Shown: one piece after another, positions 20,731 to 31,600 of the stretch
Position numbering within the stretch: position 1 is the first letter of the stretch
Layout of the letters: every line of letters starts with the position of its first letter
Source: Gnetum montanum
Lineage: Eukaryota; Streptophyta; Gnetopsida; Gnetales; Gnetaceae
Assembly: GCA_015680685.1 (NCBI GenBank)
Contig: MNCI01034769.1
Location: 1,145,604 to 1,181,111, forward strand
Direction of reading: 5' to 3'
DNA: 35,508 nt
Notes under the pieces: model-generated
Databases searched by the model: none
What the model was told of the DNA's origin: nothing
Seen by the model: only the letters and a program-made list of their open reading frames with translations
Program-made: the position numbers and the translations under genes

Positions 20731-21650
20731 GTGAGCACTGCCAACCATTGCGAATCTAAGTCTTGTTGTGCCTCCTGGAAACAATAAATGCTTCCAATGA
20801 TCTACATTTTTTTTTACTTGCAAGCTTTTAGATGTCGCAATGGCTTCCAATGGATTTTTGTAAGCACTAGAAGCCATTGTGAATCGTAGTCGTCTTGCAG
20901 TGCCTTCCAAAAATGATGAATGTTTCTAATGGTCTACATTTTCATTTATTTGTAGGCTTTCAGATGTTGCAAAGGCTTTTAGTAGGTTTTTGTGAGCACT
21001 ATGAACCACTACGAGTCATAGGCCTCTCATAGTGCCTACTAGAAATGATAAATGCTTTCGGTGGTTTGCATTTTTATTTACTTATAGGCTTTTGGACATT
21101 GCAGAGCTTCCATTGGATTTTTGTGAGCATTGTGAGCCACTATGAATCACGGTCCTCTCACAGTGCCTTCCTAAAATTATTAATGCTTTTAGTGATCTAC
21201 ATTTTCATTTACTTATAGGCTTCCAGACATCACAGAGGCTTCTAGTGAATTTTAGTGAGCATTGCAGGCCACTGCCAATCACAGTCTTCTTGTCATGCCT
21301 TTTAGAAATAATGATTACTTCTAGTGATCTACATTTTCATTTAATTACAGACTTTTAGATGTCAAAGAGGCTTTTGGTGGATTTTTGTGAGCACTGTAAA
21401 CCACTATGAATCATAGTCCTCTTGCAGTGCCTTCTAGAAACAATGAATGCTTCTAATGGTTTGCATTTTTTTTATTTGCAAGCTTTTGGATGTTGTAGAG
21501 GCTTCTGGTGAATTTTTGTGAGCATTGTGAACCATTGTGAATCTCAATCCACTCATAGTGCCTTCCTGAAATGATTAATACTTTTTGTGGTTTGTATTTT
21601 GGTTTACTTGCAAGGTTCTGGATGTCATAGAGGCTTCCAATGGAATTTTG
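20731..21650. repeat. 131-bp tandem repeat, seven units
   Basis: The phrase GTGAGCAYT recurs at 20731, 20860, 20992, 21123, 21255, 21387, 21518 and (as GTTAGTAC) 21650, giving periods of 129-132 bp. Each unit reads GTGAGCACTGTGARCCACT..., then CAGTGCCTTCYAGAAA..., then ...CTACATTTTCATTTACTTGYAGGCTTT, then ...CAGAGGCTTCYAGTGGATTTTT. Units differ at perhaps 15-25% by eye. No frame stays open across units. This is a short satellite-like array. Confidence 0.88.
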
Positions 21651-21719
21651 TTAGTACTACTTGTACTCTGTTGGCTCAATCTCTATGTGTCCTCATCAAA
21701 GGACTCAATTTGTTGGATG

Positions 21720-23148
21720 GGAGCTCACCAAGGATGAAGCTTCACTCAAAATCAAGATGAGGATTGAGGATTTTCCTAAACTGGATGCTACTAAGATGGT
21801 ATCCATTGGCGCGTGGTTAAAATGATACTCTCCATAGCCTACTGGTCAAATGAGTTGGGAGCATTAGATGTTGGAGGAACTAACTAGACATGCAGTGTAG
21901 GACCATGATGCTTAGGTTGTTGCATGAGAACACAATGCTCCCCTTGAACATGAGTTGATGGTGCCTTAGGCTCTAAATTAGACTCCATCCATAAGGCATA
22001 AGTAAGAAAAGGGCTGGCTACTACAGAGTGCCTTAGTGGGATAGGAACATACTCCTTATTTTTAGAAATAGAAGGAGTAGTAACATCCTTGAACTCCTAT
22101 CCATCGAAAGAAGGTGGAATGCCAGCTACATCCAAACTCTTATGCAAGTAAGAGAGGTTTCTTCCAAGCTTTTGGATGGCTTGAGCAAAAGGTCAAAGAA
22201 GCTTATTTAGTGAAGAACTGATCTAAGCACCCATGGATTTTGATATGCTCAAATGGGGAGATGCCTCCTTCTTCTTCTATGATATGGTGCTAGGTCTTAC
22301 TTCTACCACATTAAAAAGACTACTCTTCTCAACATATTGGCTAAGGCTCCTCTTCCATTTGAGAAAAGGAGTCTTTGGAATTGGCACACCCTTTTGATAG
22401 ATCAACAAGTTGATGAGATAGGGGTGCACAAGGATTCTTTCCTTGGTAAGCAAACTCAACATGTCTCAAAAAAGTGTATTCCCTAGATTTAACTATAGTC
22501 TTGTGAGAAGACAATAAAGCACATATGCTTGGGGTGGTAGTTAATAACTATAACTTATCATTTTTACCATAATGTTATAAAATACAATAAGAGATATGTT
22601 GGAAGCATTAGGAGTCATCAAGGTCCTATTAAGATGAACTTTTTCAAACATAACATCTTTTCCAAAAAATACATTACAAAATTCATCATATGCTATAGAC
22701 ATGATACCATTTGAATAAATGTCCTACATGGAATCAATGGTTACCTAGAAGACATTGGAACTAGAGATCCAATGGATTTCATTCACAACTTGGAGAGAGA
22801 CCTCAATGAGAATACCCCAACCATTGAAGTGAATGCTCTAACAAAAGAATTTGTAATAAAAATATTATAATAGAATTTGCTAATTAATACTTTAGGAACT
22901 ATAAAATTCATTGCAATGAAAGAGCCCTAGTTCAAAGCTGTAAAGTACTCCATCAATGCAATTTGTCTATGAGTAGGGAAAGAGAGAGAACATCTAGTAA
23001 TGATGCTAGTGGTTTAGATGGCCTCAAACCTCTATTGTATGCTTGCATTGCAGAATTGGGACATGTAAATGGATGGCATGCTACTAGAACTTCCTTTGGA
23101 TTTCTTCTTTGGTAATGTGCTAGACGTTCCAACCTTCTTGTGAACCAT
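21720..23148 (-). pseudogene. Remnant of a 'putative plant transposon protein' type ORF
   Basis: Read on the minus strand from ATG 23148 (MVHKKVGTSS). A basic Ser-rich start is followed by FPTHRQIALMEYFTALN, then VLISKFYYNIFI and (other frame) GILIEVSLQVVNEIHWISSS. After that come FCNVFFGKDVMFEKVHLN and YVLYCLLTRL, then TLF and LVHPYLINLLIYQKGVPI ending near 22380, then a tail to about 22277. This order (FY..., V.G..., VNEI, long helical part, 'hPsLI..L' segment) resembles the PF20167-like domain found in extra ORFs of plant retroelements; the match is by eye. Several frames are needed. Bases 21720-22270 continue as a broken, unrecognised tail. The start is supported by a TATA box about 140 bp upstream. 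Confidence 0.5.
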
Positions 23149-23281
23149 CTCTAAAAAATTGCTATAGATGGTGGAGCCCTAATTGTCTCTAGGGGGTCAA
23201 ATGAGAGAATATGACAAAGAAATGAAGGTTTTGACTTTAATAGTGGTGATGAATGAGGACTTTGAATAAAAAAGAAGACAT

Positions 23282-23289
23282 ATTTTATA
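23282..23289 (-). promoter_or_regulatory. TATA box upstream of the 23.1-kb ORF
   Basis: On the minus strand CCTCTATAAAATATG, about 135-140 bp before ATG 23148. Upstream of it (23320-23445) AGATGTCTTT and its complement recur four times, as in an LTR U3. Confidence 0.45.
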
Positions 23290-23850
23290 GAGGAAAGGCA
23301 TCTTATCTACATTTTAAAACAATAGTAGATGTCTTTCATGCATAGTAGACATCTTTCCTGTGACACAAGAAAAATTAGAGAGACATTTTTGGTTATGAAA
23401 ATACATTATCATATAGACATCTTTTATTTTGGAGAGATGTCTTTGCAAAAACTAAATGGGGTTTGGGAAAATTTACCAATAGACTATAGTCTTAATAGAT
23501 ACTTGCAAGAAAAAAAAACTTACCTATACTTACCTACATTTATGTCAAAAAGTAATGGTACTCAGAGAGCTAGAGAAGGAGTTTCCTCTTTGGATGATTT
23601 CTTTCTTAACCAAACTTCTTCAATGTCCAGGGCTTGGCTTCCTCTTAAGAATTTATTAGTGAGAGTATCCTAATTCCCATATTCCTACCTTTTAATTCTA
23701 CATTCTTTCCTATTTCCTTTGTTCTTTTGAGTTGATGTCCAGTCTACCCTATGATCTTGCAAAAAAAATCCTTTCTTGATGCATTTTGATAAGACCAAGG
23801 AGTTCTATAATATGAACAATAATTTATATGATAATACTTAAGATTTCAAT
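23290..23850 (-). other. Probable LTR or promoter remnant between two minus-strand element pieces
   Basis: Contains AGATGTCTTT / AAAGACATCT at about 23330, 23348, 23409 and 23440. The same motif is common in the copia LTR at 26085-26340. The rest has no recognisable coding. Frames 23329-23673 on plus are unsupported. Confidence 0.35.
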
Positions 23851-23854
23851 CCCA

Positions 23855-25439
23855 TTATTTATGCCCTAATTTATGAAAATAATAGCACCTAATCCTCCTA
23901 TGATAGTATGAGAGATAAGGATGATCAAACCTTTTAGGACCATTTAGGTGGATAGGAGCTTCCTCTGATTTTGGTGCACTACATTTTTCCTTCAGAGGAT
24001 CATTTCTTTGTGATGGATTTATAAATGATGATTGATCTCTTACATGCAACATTCCATATCACTCTTATCATGTGGAATTCTTCCTTGTTTCATCACCATC
24101 CAAACAGATTCCTTTTCCTTAACTAATCTTTCATTTACTAATTTGATGTCTACAATTTCCACTTTGGCCTATTCTAAGGTTGAGGTGAGCTTTTCATTCT
24201 TAGTCCTTAGGTATAAGAGTTTTTTAGTAAGATTAAAAATAGTCAAATTCAAAAAAGATATTTCCTTATCCTTATATTTGACCTATTTATTTAACTTAAT
24301 ACAAAGATTTTGGAAAGACAAAAGCTCATTACATAAAAGATCAAACCTCTTTACATCATTAAGATCATCATTTGATGAATTGGATCATCATTAGTGACGG
24401 CCATGTAGATGATATGAGAATTTTTTGCATCATCCTTCACTTCTTCCTCACTCTATTTCCTATCATCCCAACTTGTATAGAAGTTGATTTTATTCACCTT
24501 GTTAGTGAATCTATTCTTGGGCTACAACCTGATATTGCTAGGACATTTAGAGGCTAGCTGGATTTTTTCTCGACTAATCCAACATTCTATAAAAGAGAAA
24601 TATAAGTTAGAATTCAAAAACATTTTACCTCTTTCTTTACCTTTGTACTAATTAGATCTTTGCTAATATGTCCCTTTGTTTCTCCTCATTATCAGTCATT
24701 GTAGCTTTCTTGTGAGAAGGGCAATCTCATCTTCTCTACCCTCATCATGATCATTGAGCTCATTCTCCTTGAAGGCAATCTTTAGAGAAATTGGTCTTTC
24801 TTGGATGCCTCCTTTAGATGTGAAATTCATTTGATAAGCAATGAGAGTAGTTTGAAGCTCTTCAAATTTTAGATTTAAGAAATCTCTAATTTCTTCCATA
24901 GCTGTGACCTTTGGTTTGAACTTTGGTTGAAGAGTTCTAATCATTTTAATGATCACATCACTCTTGAAAAAATCTTTACTGGTACCTCTAATAGCTACAA
25001 CAATATCATTTTCTCTAGAGAAGTAATCTTTTATTTTTTCACTTTCTCTCATTTTAAATATATCATATTCACTTTGCAAAACTATCAATTTATATTCTTT
25101 TACAATAGAGGTTCCTTCATAAGTAGCTTCTAAATTTTTCCATATTTCATTGGCTATTTTACATCTTTCTACTCAATTAAATTTAGATTTATTCAAAGCA
25201 CAATACAAAAAATTCTATGCTTTTGAATCAAACATGAACTTATCTTTCTTCTATTGTGTCCATTTGTCACAGGGTTTGATGATCTCAGTGGAGCTATTGA
25301 TAGGTAGGATGTAGCCTCCAACGATTGACTCCCAAACTTCAAACTCCATGAATTTAAAGAATCCTTACATTCTAGCTTTCCAATAGGTGAAGTTGAATTT
25401 GTCAAACATGGACGGCTCTATATAAGATATCTTCTCCAT
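23855..25439 (-). pseudogene. copia gag, decayed
   Basis: Starts MEKISYIEPSMFDKFNFTYW at ATG 25439, the N-terminal gag segment (DUF4219-like: 'F.G.NY..W'). It continues VWESIVGGYILPI, then IWKNLEATYEGT, and the UBN2-type core YDIFKMRESEKIKDYFSREN, FFKSDVIIKMIRTLQPKF and EEIRDFLNLKFEELQTTLIA (25088-24696). A coiled-coil stretch follows (about 24390-24080), then a knuckle remnant RCYYFHKLGHK at about 23860, where the second Cys is Phe. Stops (for example TAA after KARM) are frequent. This is the nucleocapsid/capsid precursor of the element and is not functional. Confidence 0.82.
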
Positions 25440-25470
25440 TGTTCACTCTTTAAAGTTGATGATGAAGAAG

Positions 25471-25490
25471 AGCACCAGGCTCTAATACCA
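25471..25490 (-). other. copia primer-binding site (tRNA-Met type)
   Basis: Minus strand TGGTATTAGAGCCTGG, one transition from the usual plant copia site TGGTATCAGAGCCTGG. It lies two bases from the LTR end. Confidence 0.85.
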
Positions 25491-25492
25491 CT

Positions 25493-26538
25493 TGAAGATC
25501 ATTGAACTTAGAAGGGAGGGGGATGAATAAGTTCCTAAAAATAAAAAAATTATTGAGATAAAGCACACATACAAGATTTAACATGGTTCCCCAACTTGGG
25601 TAGTTCATACTTGGAGGGTAGTTAACAAGCATACCTCTAGACTTATTGCTCTCAAATGTGGTTTGAAGGGTGTCTAAAGGGTAGCACACCATGTACAAGC
25701 TCTAATATCCACTCCTGAGTGTTGTGGTGCTACACTAGCACTCAATCCCACAAGATCTTGACAAGCTCAAGGAAGATGCTTTCCTACTAGAAGCACATTA
25801 ATCCCATAGGGCATCAAAAGAGAATAATAATCATAACTAATAAATGCAACTAAATTTTTTGATCCTTGTACTTGAGGTATAGCTCATTTTGACTAATTAC
25901 AATAGACAAAAGATTGTCTAATGAGGAACAATAATGATTACAATGCTTTCTTGATGAATATATTCGAAAGTACATAATGCTTACACATTTGTCAATGAGA
26001 ATGAAGTCTTCTTATAGCTAATACATTTATAAAATAACCTTGGAATTTATGCAACAACTAATTAATGTTCACTAGAGATGTATTCTCTAAGACTAAGACA
26101 TCTTTCTATAATGCATCCTCATTCTAGAAAGACATATTCTTCAAGATTGAGATGTCTTTCTACATCAAACCTTCATTATGCAAAGACATCTTTCTCCCCA
26201 GAACGATGTTTGCTATTTTCTAGAGATCTCTTCTCCTATGCTACATTCAATTTTTCCAAGACATCTTATTTTCCTTAGAGATGCCTTTACTTGATGGTAG
26301 ATGTCTATTGTTTTTGCAAGATGTCTTCTTTGAAAAAAATTCTTCAATGCTAAGGCTTCCTTCTGAGCTTTGAATTCATTGTTCCTTGGCAATGTTGTTG
26401 AACTTACACATGTCTTCTTTTCATAATTGAAGTCCTACAAATACAACAAATACACAAACATATAAACATCCTTGTGCTCCATTTTTCTTAATATTTTGAC
26501 ATACCAAAATGTCAAAAATGATGAGGATGAAGTCAACA
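25493..26538 (-). repeat. 5' LTR of the minus-strand copia element
   Basis: 1046 bp. On the minus strand it starts TGTTGACTTCATCCTC at 26538 and ends GATCTTCA at 25493. A TATA-like TTTTATAAATG lies near 26030 on the minus strand. The U3 part holds the AGATGTCT array. Only one LTR is in the window, so the ends rest on motif and primer-site position. Confidence 0.7.
26085..26340. repeat. AGACATCTTTCT / AGATGTCTTT motif array in copia U3
   Basis: Eight or so copies of AAGACATCTT or its complement AGATGTCTT at irregular 25-45 bp spacing (for example about 26096, 26129, 26148, 26185, 26260, 26301 and 26320). They are in both orientations, upstream of the TATA-like box for the minus-strand element. 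Confidence 0.65.
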
Positions 26539-26807
26539 AGATAAAAATGTTCTTACATGATCTTTTACATGCATGGAATCCTCAATTTTCAACTATAATT
26601 CCATCTTTTGAGGTATGAAATAATTACATTTAAATTTGATATTGATCTTAAAAATAAATATATATATATACACAAGAAAATACTTTAAATATTTGTCACT
26701 TGTCATCATATGATAAAGAAACAATATTCACTAAAGACATGGATGAAGATTATGTAGAACTAATTAACTTAGTTCATAGATATTCAAAATGTAAAAAGGA
26801 TACCTAC
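26539..26807. other. Spacer between two elements
   Basis: AT-rich, with a short (AT)n run at about 26657-26671. It contains AGATA (26539-26543), the predicted copia target duplication, and CCTAC (26803-26807), the predicted one for the gypsy element. No gene. Confidence 0.5.
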
Positions 26808-26953
26808 TGAAACACCACAAAATTTGGAGCTTAGTACTTGTCCGACACTAAGCAGGTCCCCGGGACTCCAGACGACCACAGCTACATTTGGCGTCAAACA
26901 TGGCAACTTCGGAGATCAAATGCTTAATTTTGACTAAGTATGCAGTTCCAGCG

Positions 26954-27304
26954 TATACGCTCAGCATATATGCCCAAGTGCACAACACCAGCGTATACGC
27001 TCAAATCCGCAGTGTATACGCCCAACGTATACGCCCAATGAACATGTCTCACATGCATGCTCGACACGTACAACAGATGCATACGCCCAGCGATAAGATA
27101 TCCAAAAATAGAATGAAGACAACACCAAAGAGCAAGAATTGAAGCAAGTCAGCACCCATCAGCGTATACGCCTAGCATCCATTAGCGTATACACCCAGCG
27201 TCCGCACCATCTCCACCCAAGTCCACATGACCTGCACATTCAGCGTATACGCCCACTGTATATGCTAGCCTAATGCGGCGTATACGCCCAGCGTATACAC
27301 CCAA
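26954..27304. repeat. GCGTATACGC palindrome array in U3
   Basis: About eleven copies of the 10-bp perfect palindrome GCGTATACGC or one-base variants (26954, 26991, 27012, 27027, 27160, 27184, 27243, 27281, 27291 and others), often followed by CCCAGC or CTCA. Spacing is irregular, 15-75 bp. Confidence 0.85.
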
Positions 27305-27355
27305 CAGATGTAATATATTGTATCTTTGTAAAGTGTACGCACCCGGTCAACGCAC

Positions 27356-27400
27356 CACGTGTCTCCTAACCCGAGTCTAGCATAACAATCGGTATAAAAA
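27356..27400 (+). promoter_or_regulatory. CACGTG box and TATA box of the Tat-like LTR
   Basis: CACGTG at 27356-27361, TATAAAAA at 27393-27400. The spacing is almost the same as in the solo LTR. Confidence 0.65.
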
Positions 27401-27968
27401 CCCTGATTTTCCACTTCAACCAGGTCGGTTGGCAAAATCCCGGAGCATACCAGAGACATTTACGCTGCGCACTAGAGCTAAAACCCTCTTATGCTGGAAA
27501 GCCCTGTACGCCGTGCACGCAGTCTCTACACTCCGCCTACTATGCGAACTAGCCGAGTCATCCTTGCATCTACTGGGGCTTTTCGTCTGCCTTGTGTTCC
27601 ATCACAACTGCGTTAGACCGGTACACTGTACTTTGACTCTGTAATACCATTATTTACAGTTTACGCTAATTTCTTGCACATTTTTCTATTTACGCTCGTT
27701 CACGTTTACGCCCTGTTCACATCTGTCACACTGTTTACGCTCTCGTTTACGCCCGTTTACGCTGTTTACGCATAACCCAGCGTATAGCACTTCGACATAC
27801 GTGCGAGTAAATCCTTGTCTGATCCACATGTGGACCACCCAAGGTACTCTGCCTTCGTGCATTCCAGCTCGCCCTTAGGCAAAGGCAGGGTCTTCTGCAC
27901 GCATCCTGTGATCCCATGGTCTCTGTTTCCTTCCAACCGGAGATCGACGATTTCAGGCGGTACAGAAA

Positions 27969-27986
27969 TTGGCGCTAGAAGGAGGG
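27969..27986 (+). other. Probable primer-binding site
   Basis: TTGGCGCTAGAAGGAGGG starts four bases after the LTR end TACA. The TTGGCGC start and position suit a plant gypsy primer site; the tRNA was not identified. Confidence 0.6.
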
Positions 27987-28657
27987 CCCTCTACAAACCT
28001 TACCCGTAAATTTCCTGGTGTTTACGATGTCCAGCGTCTACGCCACCAACCGCACGCTACTTCCTGCTAGAACTCTCTCAACATCTACGTAGCCCGATCC
28101 GAAAACCATCCGTGAACTATCCAACGTCTACGTTGTTCAGTATTTACGCTCTCCCTCTTAAAAACTTACTCAGAAAACCACACGCTGCCTTGTTTTGATG
28201 CTACATTGTTTTACGCTGTGCTTATGTCTTTACGCTGAGCCTTGTTTTACGCTATATACTATTTTTACACTGAGCATCGTGTTACGCTGAGCCTTGTTTT
28301 ATGCTATATGCTGTTTTTACGCTGAGCATTGTGTTACGCTGTGCCTTGTTTTTACGCTGAGCCTTGTTTTACGCTATATACCGTTTTTACGTTGAGCCCT
28401 GTCTTACGCTACAGCCTACTTTTACGCTGTCCCCTTTATCCCGTTTTTACGCTCACCCTTTTACGCTGTGTTCTTACGCTGTATACGCTGTCCAGCGTAT
28501 ACGCTGAACCACTTACGCCGTAGACTCGTCTACGCTGACCATCTACGCTACGCACATATACGCTGTATACGCTGTTAGCTGAAGCGTATACGCTGTAGGC
28601 TGTGTAGTACATTAATTTCACATCTCCAGATAGTTTCCATATCCGCAATATATCACC
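27987..28657 (+). repeat. Leader with TTTACGCTG and GTATACGCTG repeats
   Basis: Untranslated leader between primer site and gag. From 28190 to about 28440 a unit of roughly 55 bp recurs: TTTTTACGCTGAGCATYGTG, TTACGCTGAGCCTTG, TTTTACGCTATATAC. From 28470 to 28600 it changes to CTGTATACGCTG and CAGCGTATACGCTGAA. The TACGC core is the same as in the LTR palindromes. Confidence 0.75.
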
Positions 28658-31600
28658 ATGAACCCTGTAAACACCACCGCTGCAACCGCTCAAGTAACCG
28701 ACGTCGTGGGCACCATGGCTGTCCAACAACCTATCGTGCAACGCCCGGGAGTACAACCCACAGTAGGGCCCCGCCGATCCCTAAGGTTACAAGGGAGAGA
28801 CCCAACCTCTAAAATTATAACCCAGGATTAGTATAACTTCATATGTATTAAGATACAGGCCGACCTAGTTGTGGATCGAGCTGGAATTGAAGTAAAGAGG
28901 CAGTTCAAACTCTTTTACAGGGGGGGACACGAGTTCATCCATTCCCTGTATGATTTAATCCCCATTCCAGAGCAATACTCGAAGCTCGTCACACAGCTCC
29001 TTCTGCACCGGAGCCACTCGTTGGACCGGCCTACGGTCGATCCCCAACTGGAAGAAGAGGATGAATTTGCTGCCCAATCAGAGCACGAGGACTCCTATCA
29101 CACCCTCAGTTCAAAAAACCATATCAACCATATTTTTCATCCAGATACAGGGGAGATCATGCCCCTCCGACCTCTTAGGTTCACCCGGGCCCAAGTACCA
29201 CCGCCGGAAATATTAGCGCTAGTGCATGTTCCTCCCTCGAATGACCCTCAACCTAACACACTCCCTCTCGTAATCATCCCCGATGCAGCAGCTGACCCAT
29301 CTTCACAAGCACCGCCCCCTCATGATAGCGTGGGAGTAACACTCCCACCCTGAGTGGTAGGGATGCCACACGTGATACCGGCATCTACAGCCACTCACTA
29401 CATCCCGCACATTCAAACGCATGCAGCCCCCTCGACCGCCGTAACCCAACAGGGAGTCCCTTCGTACAACGTGGCCAGGAAATGGCCAACGATGGGTGTG
29501 CCGTCACACCAAACCTCCCACCACCATGTGCCACCCCACACGGTGCCACCCCACATGGTGCCACCAGCACATGCTGCCCCGGTACAGCCGCTACCACAGC
29601 AACAATAGCCTTTCCCCTATAACATGCCGTCCTCAGTGCCACCCATTGTAAATTTTCCACAAGCACAACCACCAACCGCACAACTTTCCACCTTTCAACC
29701 CCCTACTCAACAGTGTAACTTGTATGCAGCCCCACACCCCCAGCCCGTTGCTTCACCGAGTGCCCAAGATTGGGTGGACGCCAAAAAATTGATGCAAGAA
29801 TTGACTGACGAGGTGAAACGCCTCAAAACAGCCATCGACGGGGAGTTGAAGGTAGTGGATTTCTACCACGATGATCCCATCAGCCCCTCTGTCCCACCCT
29901 TAACCTTACCCAAAGGCATCTCCTTACCAACGCTAACCAAGTATAATGGGGAGACAGACCCCAATGCACATCTCATAACGTTTAGGCTAGAATGCGTGCT
30001 ACTCCAGGAATGGCCCTATGCCATTCTTCGGGTGTTCCCCATGTCTCTCGCAGGGAGAGCACTTGACTGGTACCGGGCCCTGCTGAGGAATTCCATCTCC
30101 TCCTTGGAGGAATTGTTACACTAGTTCGTGACTTGGTTCAAGTACAACTTGAAACTTGAGGCCACCCTGGACAGCCTCATACAAGTCAAGCAAGCACCAC
30201 TTGAACCTGTACAGAAATTTATTCAGAGGTGGAGCACCGCCCTTAACGAGTTGCATGAGCCAATCTCCCAGACCTACCTGCTTACTATTCTGAAAGGGGT
30301 CGTTAACGATTTTTTTAAATCCAAGCTATACTACCTTAACACACATAATCTAAACTAAGCATTTGAACAAATTAAAAACATTGAAGAAGCGGCCCAAAAC
30401 AGCCATGACCCTGCATACCTAGCCTTTAAGAGCCAACACACCAAAAAAGATAAAGAAAAGGCTAAGGCAACTATAGTGGCGATAGCAGGGGTGCAATAAC
30501 AAAACAAACCACCCGTAACCCCTACTAACTACAATAAACCAACTCCCACAACCGCGCAAGAATCATCATCGCAACAGAACCCAACAAACCGTATGTGAAA
30601 TTTTGAGAGGAAAGAACCTTCTCAATACATGCCTCTGCCAATGAAGCCATCCCAGCTCTTCGATCAACTCCTGAAACATGGGCTAATGAAACATAAGCAG
30701 TTATCCCCTGCAGCCATCTAGAGACATGACCGGTTCTGTTAACTCATACAGAACCCAAGCCTAGCAACAACGAATGAGCCTCCCGTGCCCAAAGGTTTTA
30801 GAATAGATCGCTTTTGCGATTACCATCAACGCAACGGGCACGGTATAGATTACTGTTTCACCTTGAAGCAAGATATTCAACGAATGGTCGATGAAGGCCA
30901 AATCAGTTTTCACACGACCAACCCGATCCAACCGCAGAATCAAGCCATGGGGGTATATAAAGATCCCCTAAACACCAAGGAGGCGCCATACGTTATTAAT
31001 AAAATCGGCTTTGATGAGGATTCCGAGCTACTTAACATCAACGCCGTTTACCCTAATCATAAATAGGAAACACCTAGTAGGCCCTTCGTAGTTCAGATTC
31101 CTCCCGCTGTCTCCACGTCTGCGCCTCAACCACCACGTGCCCTGCAGCAGCCATACGTCGTCCAGATACCCTCGGCTGTACCCACATCCAGCATCATGAC
31201 GCGTCAAAAATCATATGTGGTGCGTGTCCCTCCGGTCATCCCCCCAAATGCACCAACCCCTCATACCTGGCCTACCCCTTTCGTAGTTCGAGTATCTCCC
31301 GCCGTTGCAACAGCGGAGGTCCAGCCTCCACCAAAACCAACTCCATATGTCGTTAGGATACCCAAACGCCCTGATGATTCTCAAGCCTCCACCTCACGAG
31401 TGCAAGGCAAACCTAGCCCCTACGTCATTAGGGTCCCTGGCCAGCCTTTCGGTCAAACATTCGACACTGTCCAACCGCAACCCCGCCCAGCTTCGTATGT
31501 GGTAAGGGTCCCAGGGCAACCCCAGGCTCCAAGGCCAGCTCCACCTCCATGCCACGCACGAGAATGCCTAGTAAATAGGCTCACACGTGAACGTGTGGAG

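Larger units (their letters stand above)
23855..26538 (-). mobile_element. Ty1/copia element, 5' part, minus strand
   Basis: On the minus strand: 5' LTR (26538-25493), tRNA-Met-type primer site, and gag with its zinc-knuckle remnant down to 23855. Protease, integrase and RT are not found further left, where unrelated minus-strand sequence begins, so the element is truncated. The LTR style (TGTTGAC start, G-rich GGGAGGGGGATGAATAAG near the end when read on plus at 25510-25530) is that of the SIRE/Maximus type, an inference. Confidence 0.75.
26808..27964 (+). repeat. 5' LTR of the Tat-like element
   Basis: 1157 bp, TGAAACACCACAAAATTT to GGCGGTACA. It shares ends and promoter layout with the solo LTR at 987-2754. 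U3 holds GTATACGC palindromes; the part after the TATA box (27650-27790) has TTTACGC repeats. The start is supported by the solo LTR, whose target duplication fixes the same terminus. Confidence 0.8.

Noticed and set aside
26954-28600. CRISPR array from repeated GCGTATACGC
   Set aside because: The repeat is a 10-bp palindrome with irregular spacing, inside an LTR and leader of a plant retroelement, with no unique spacers of constant size.
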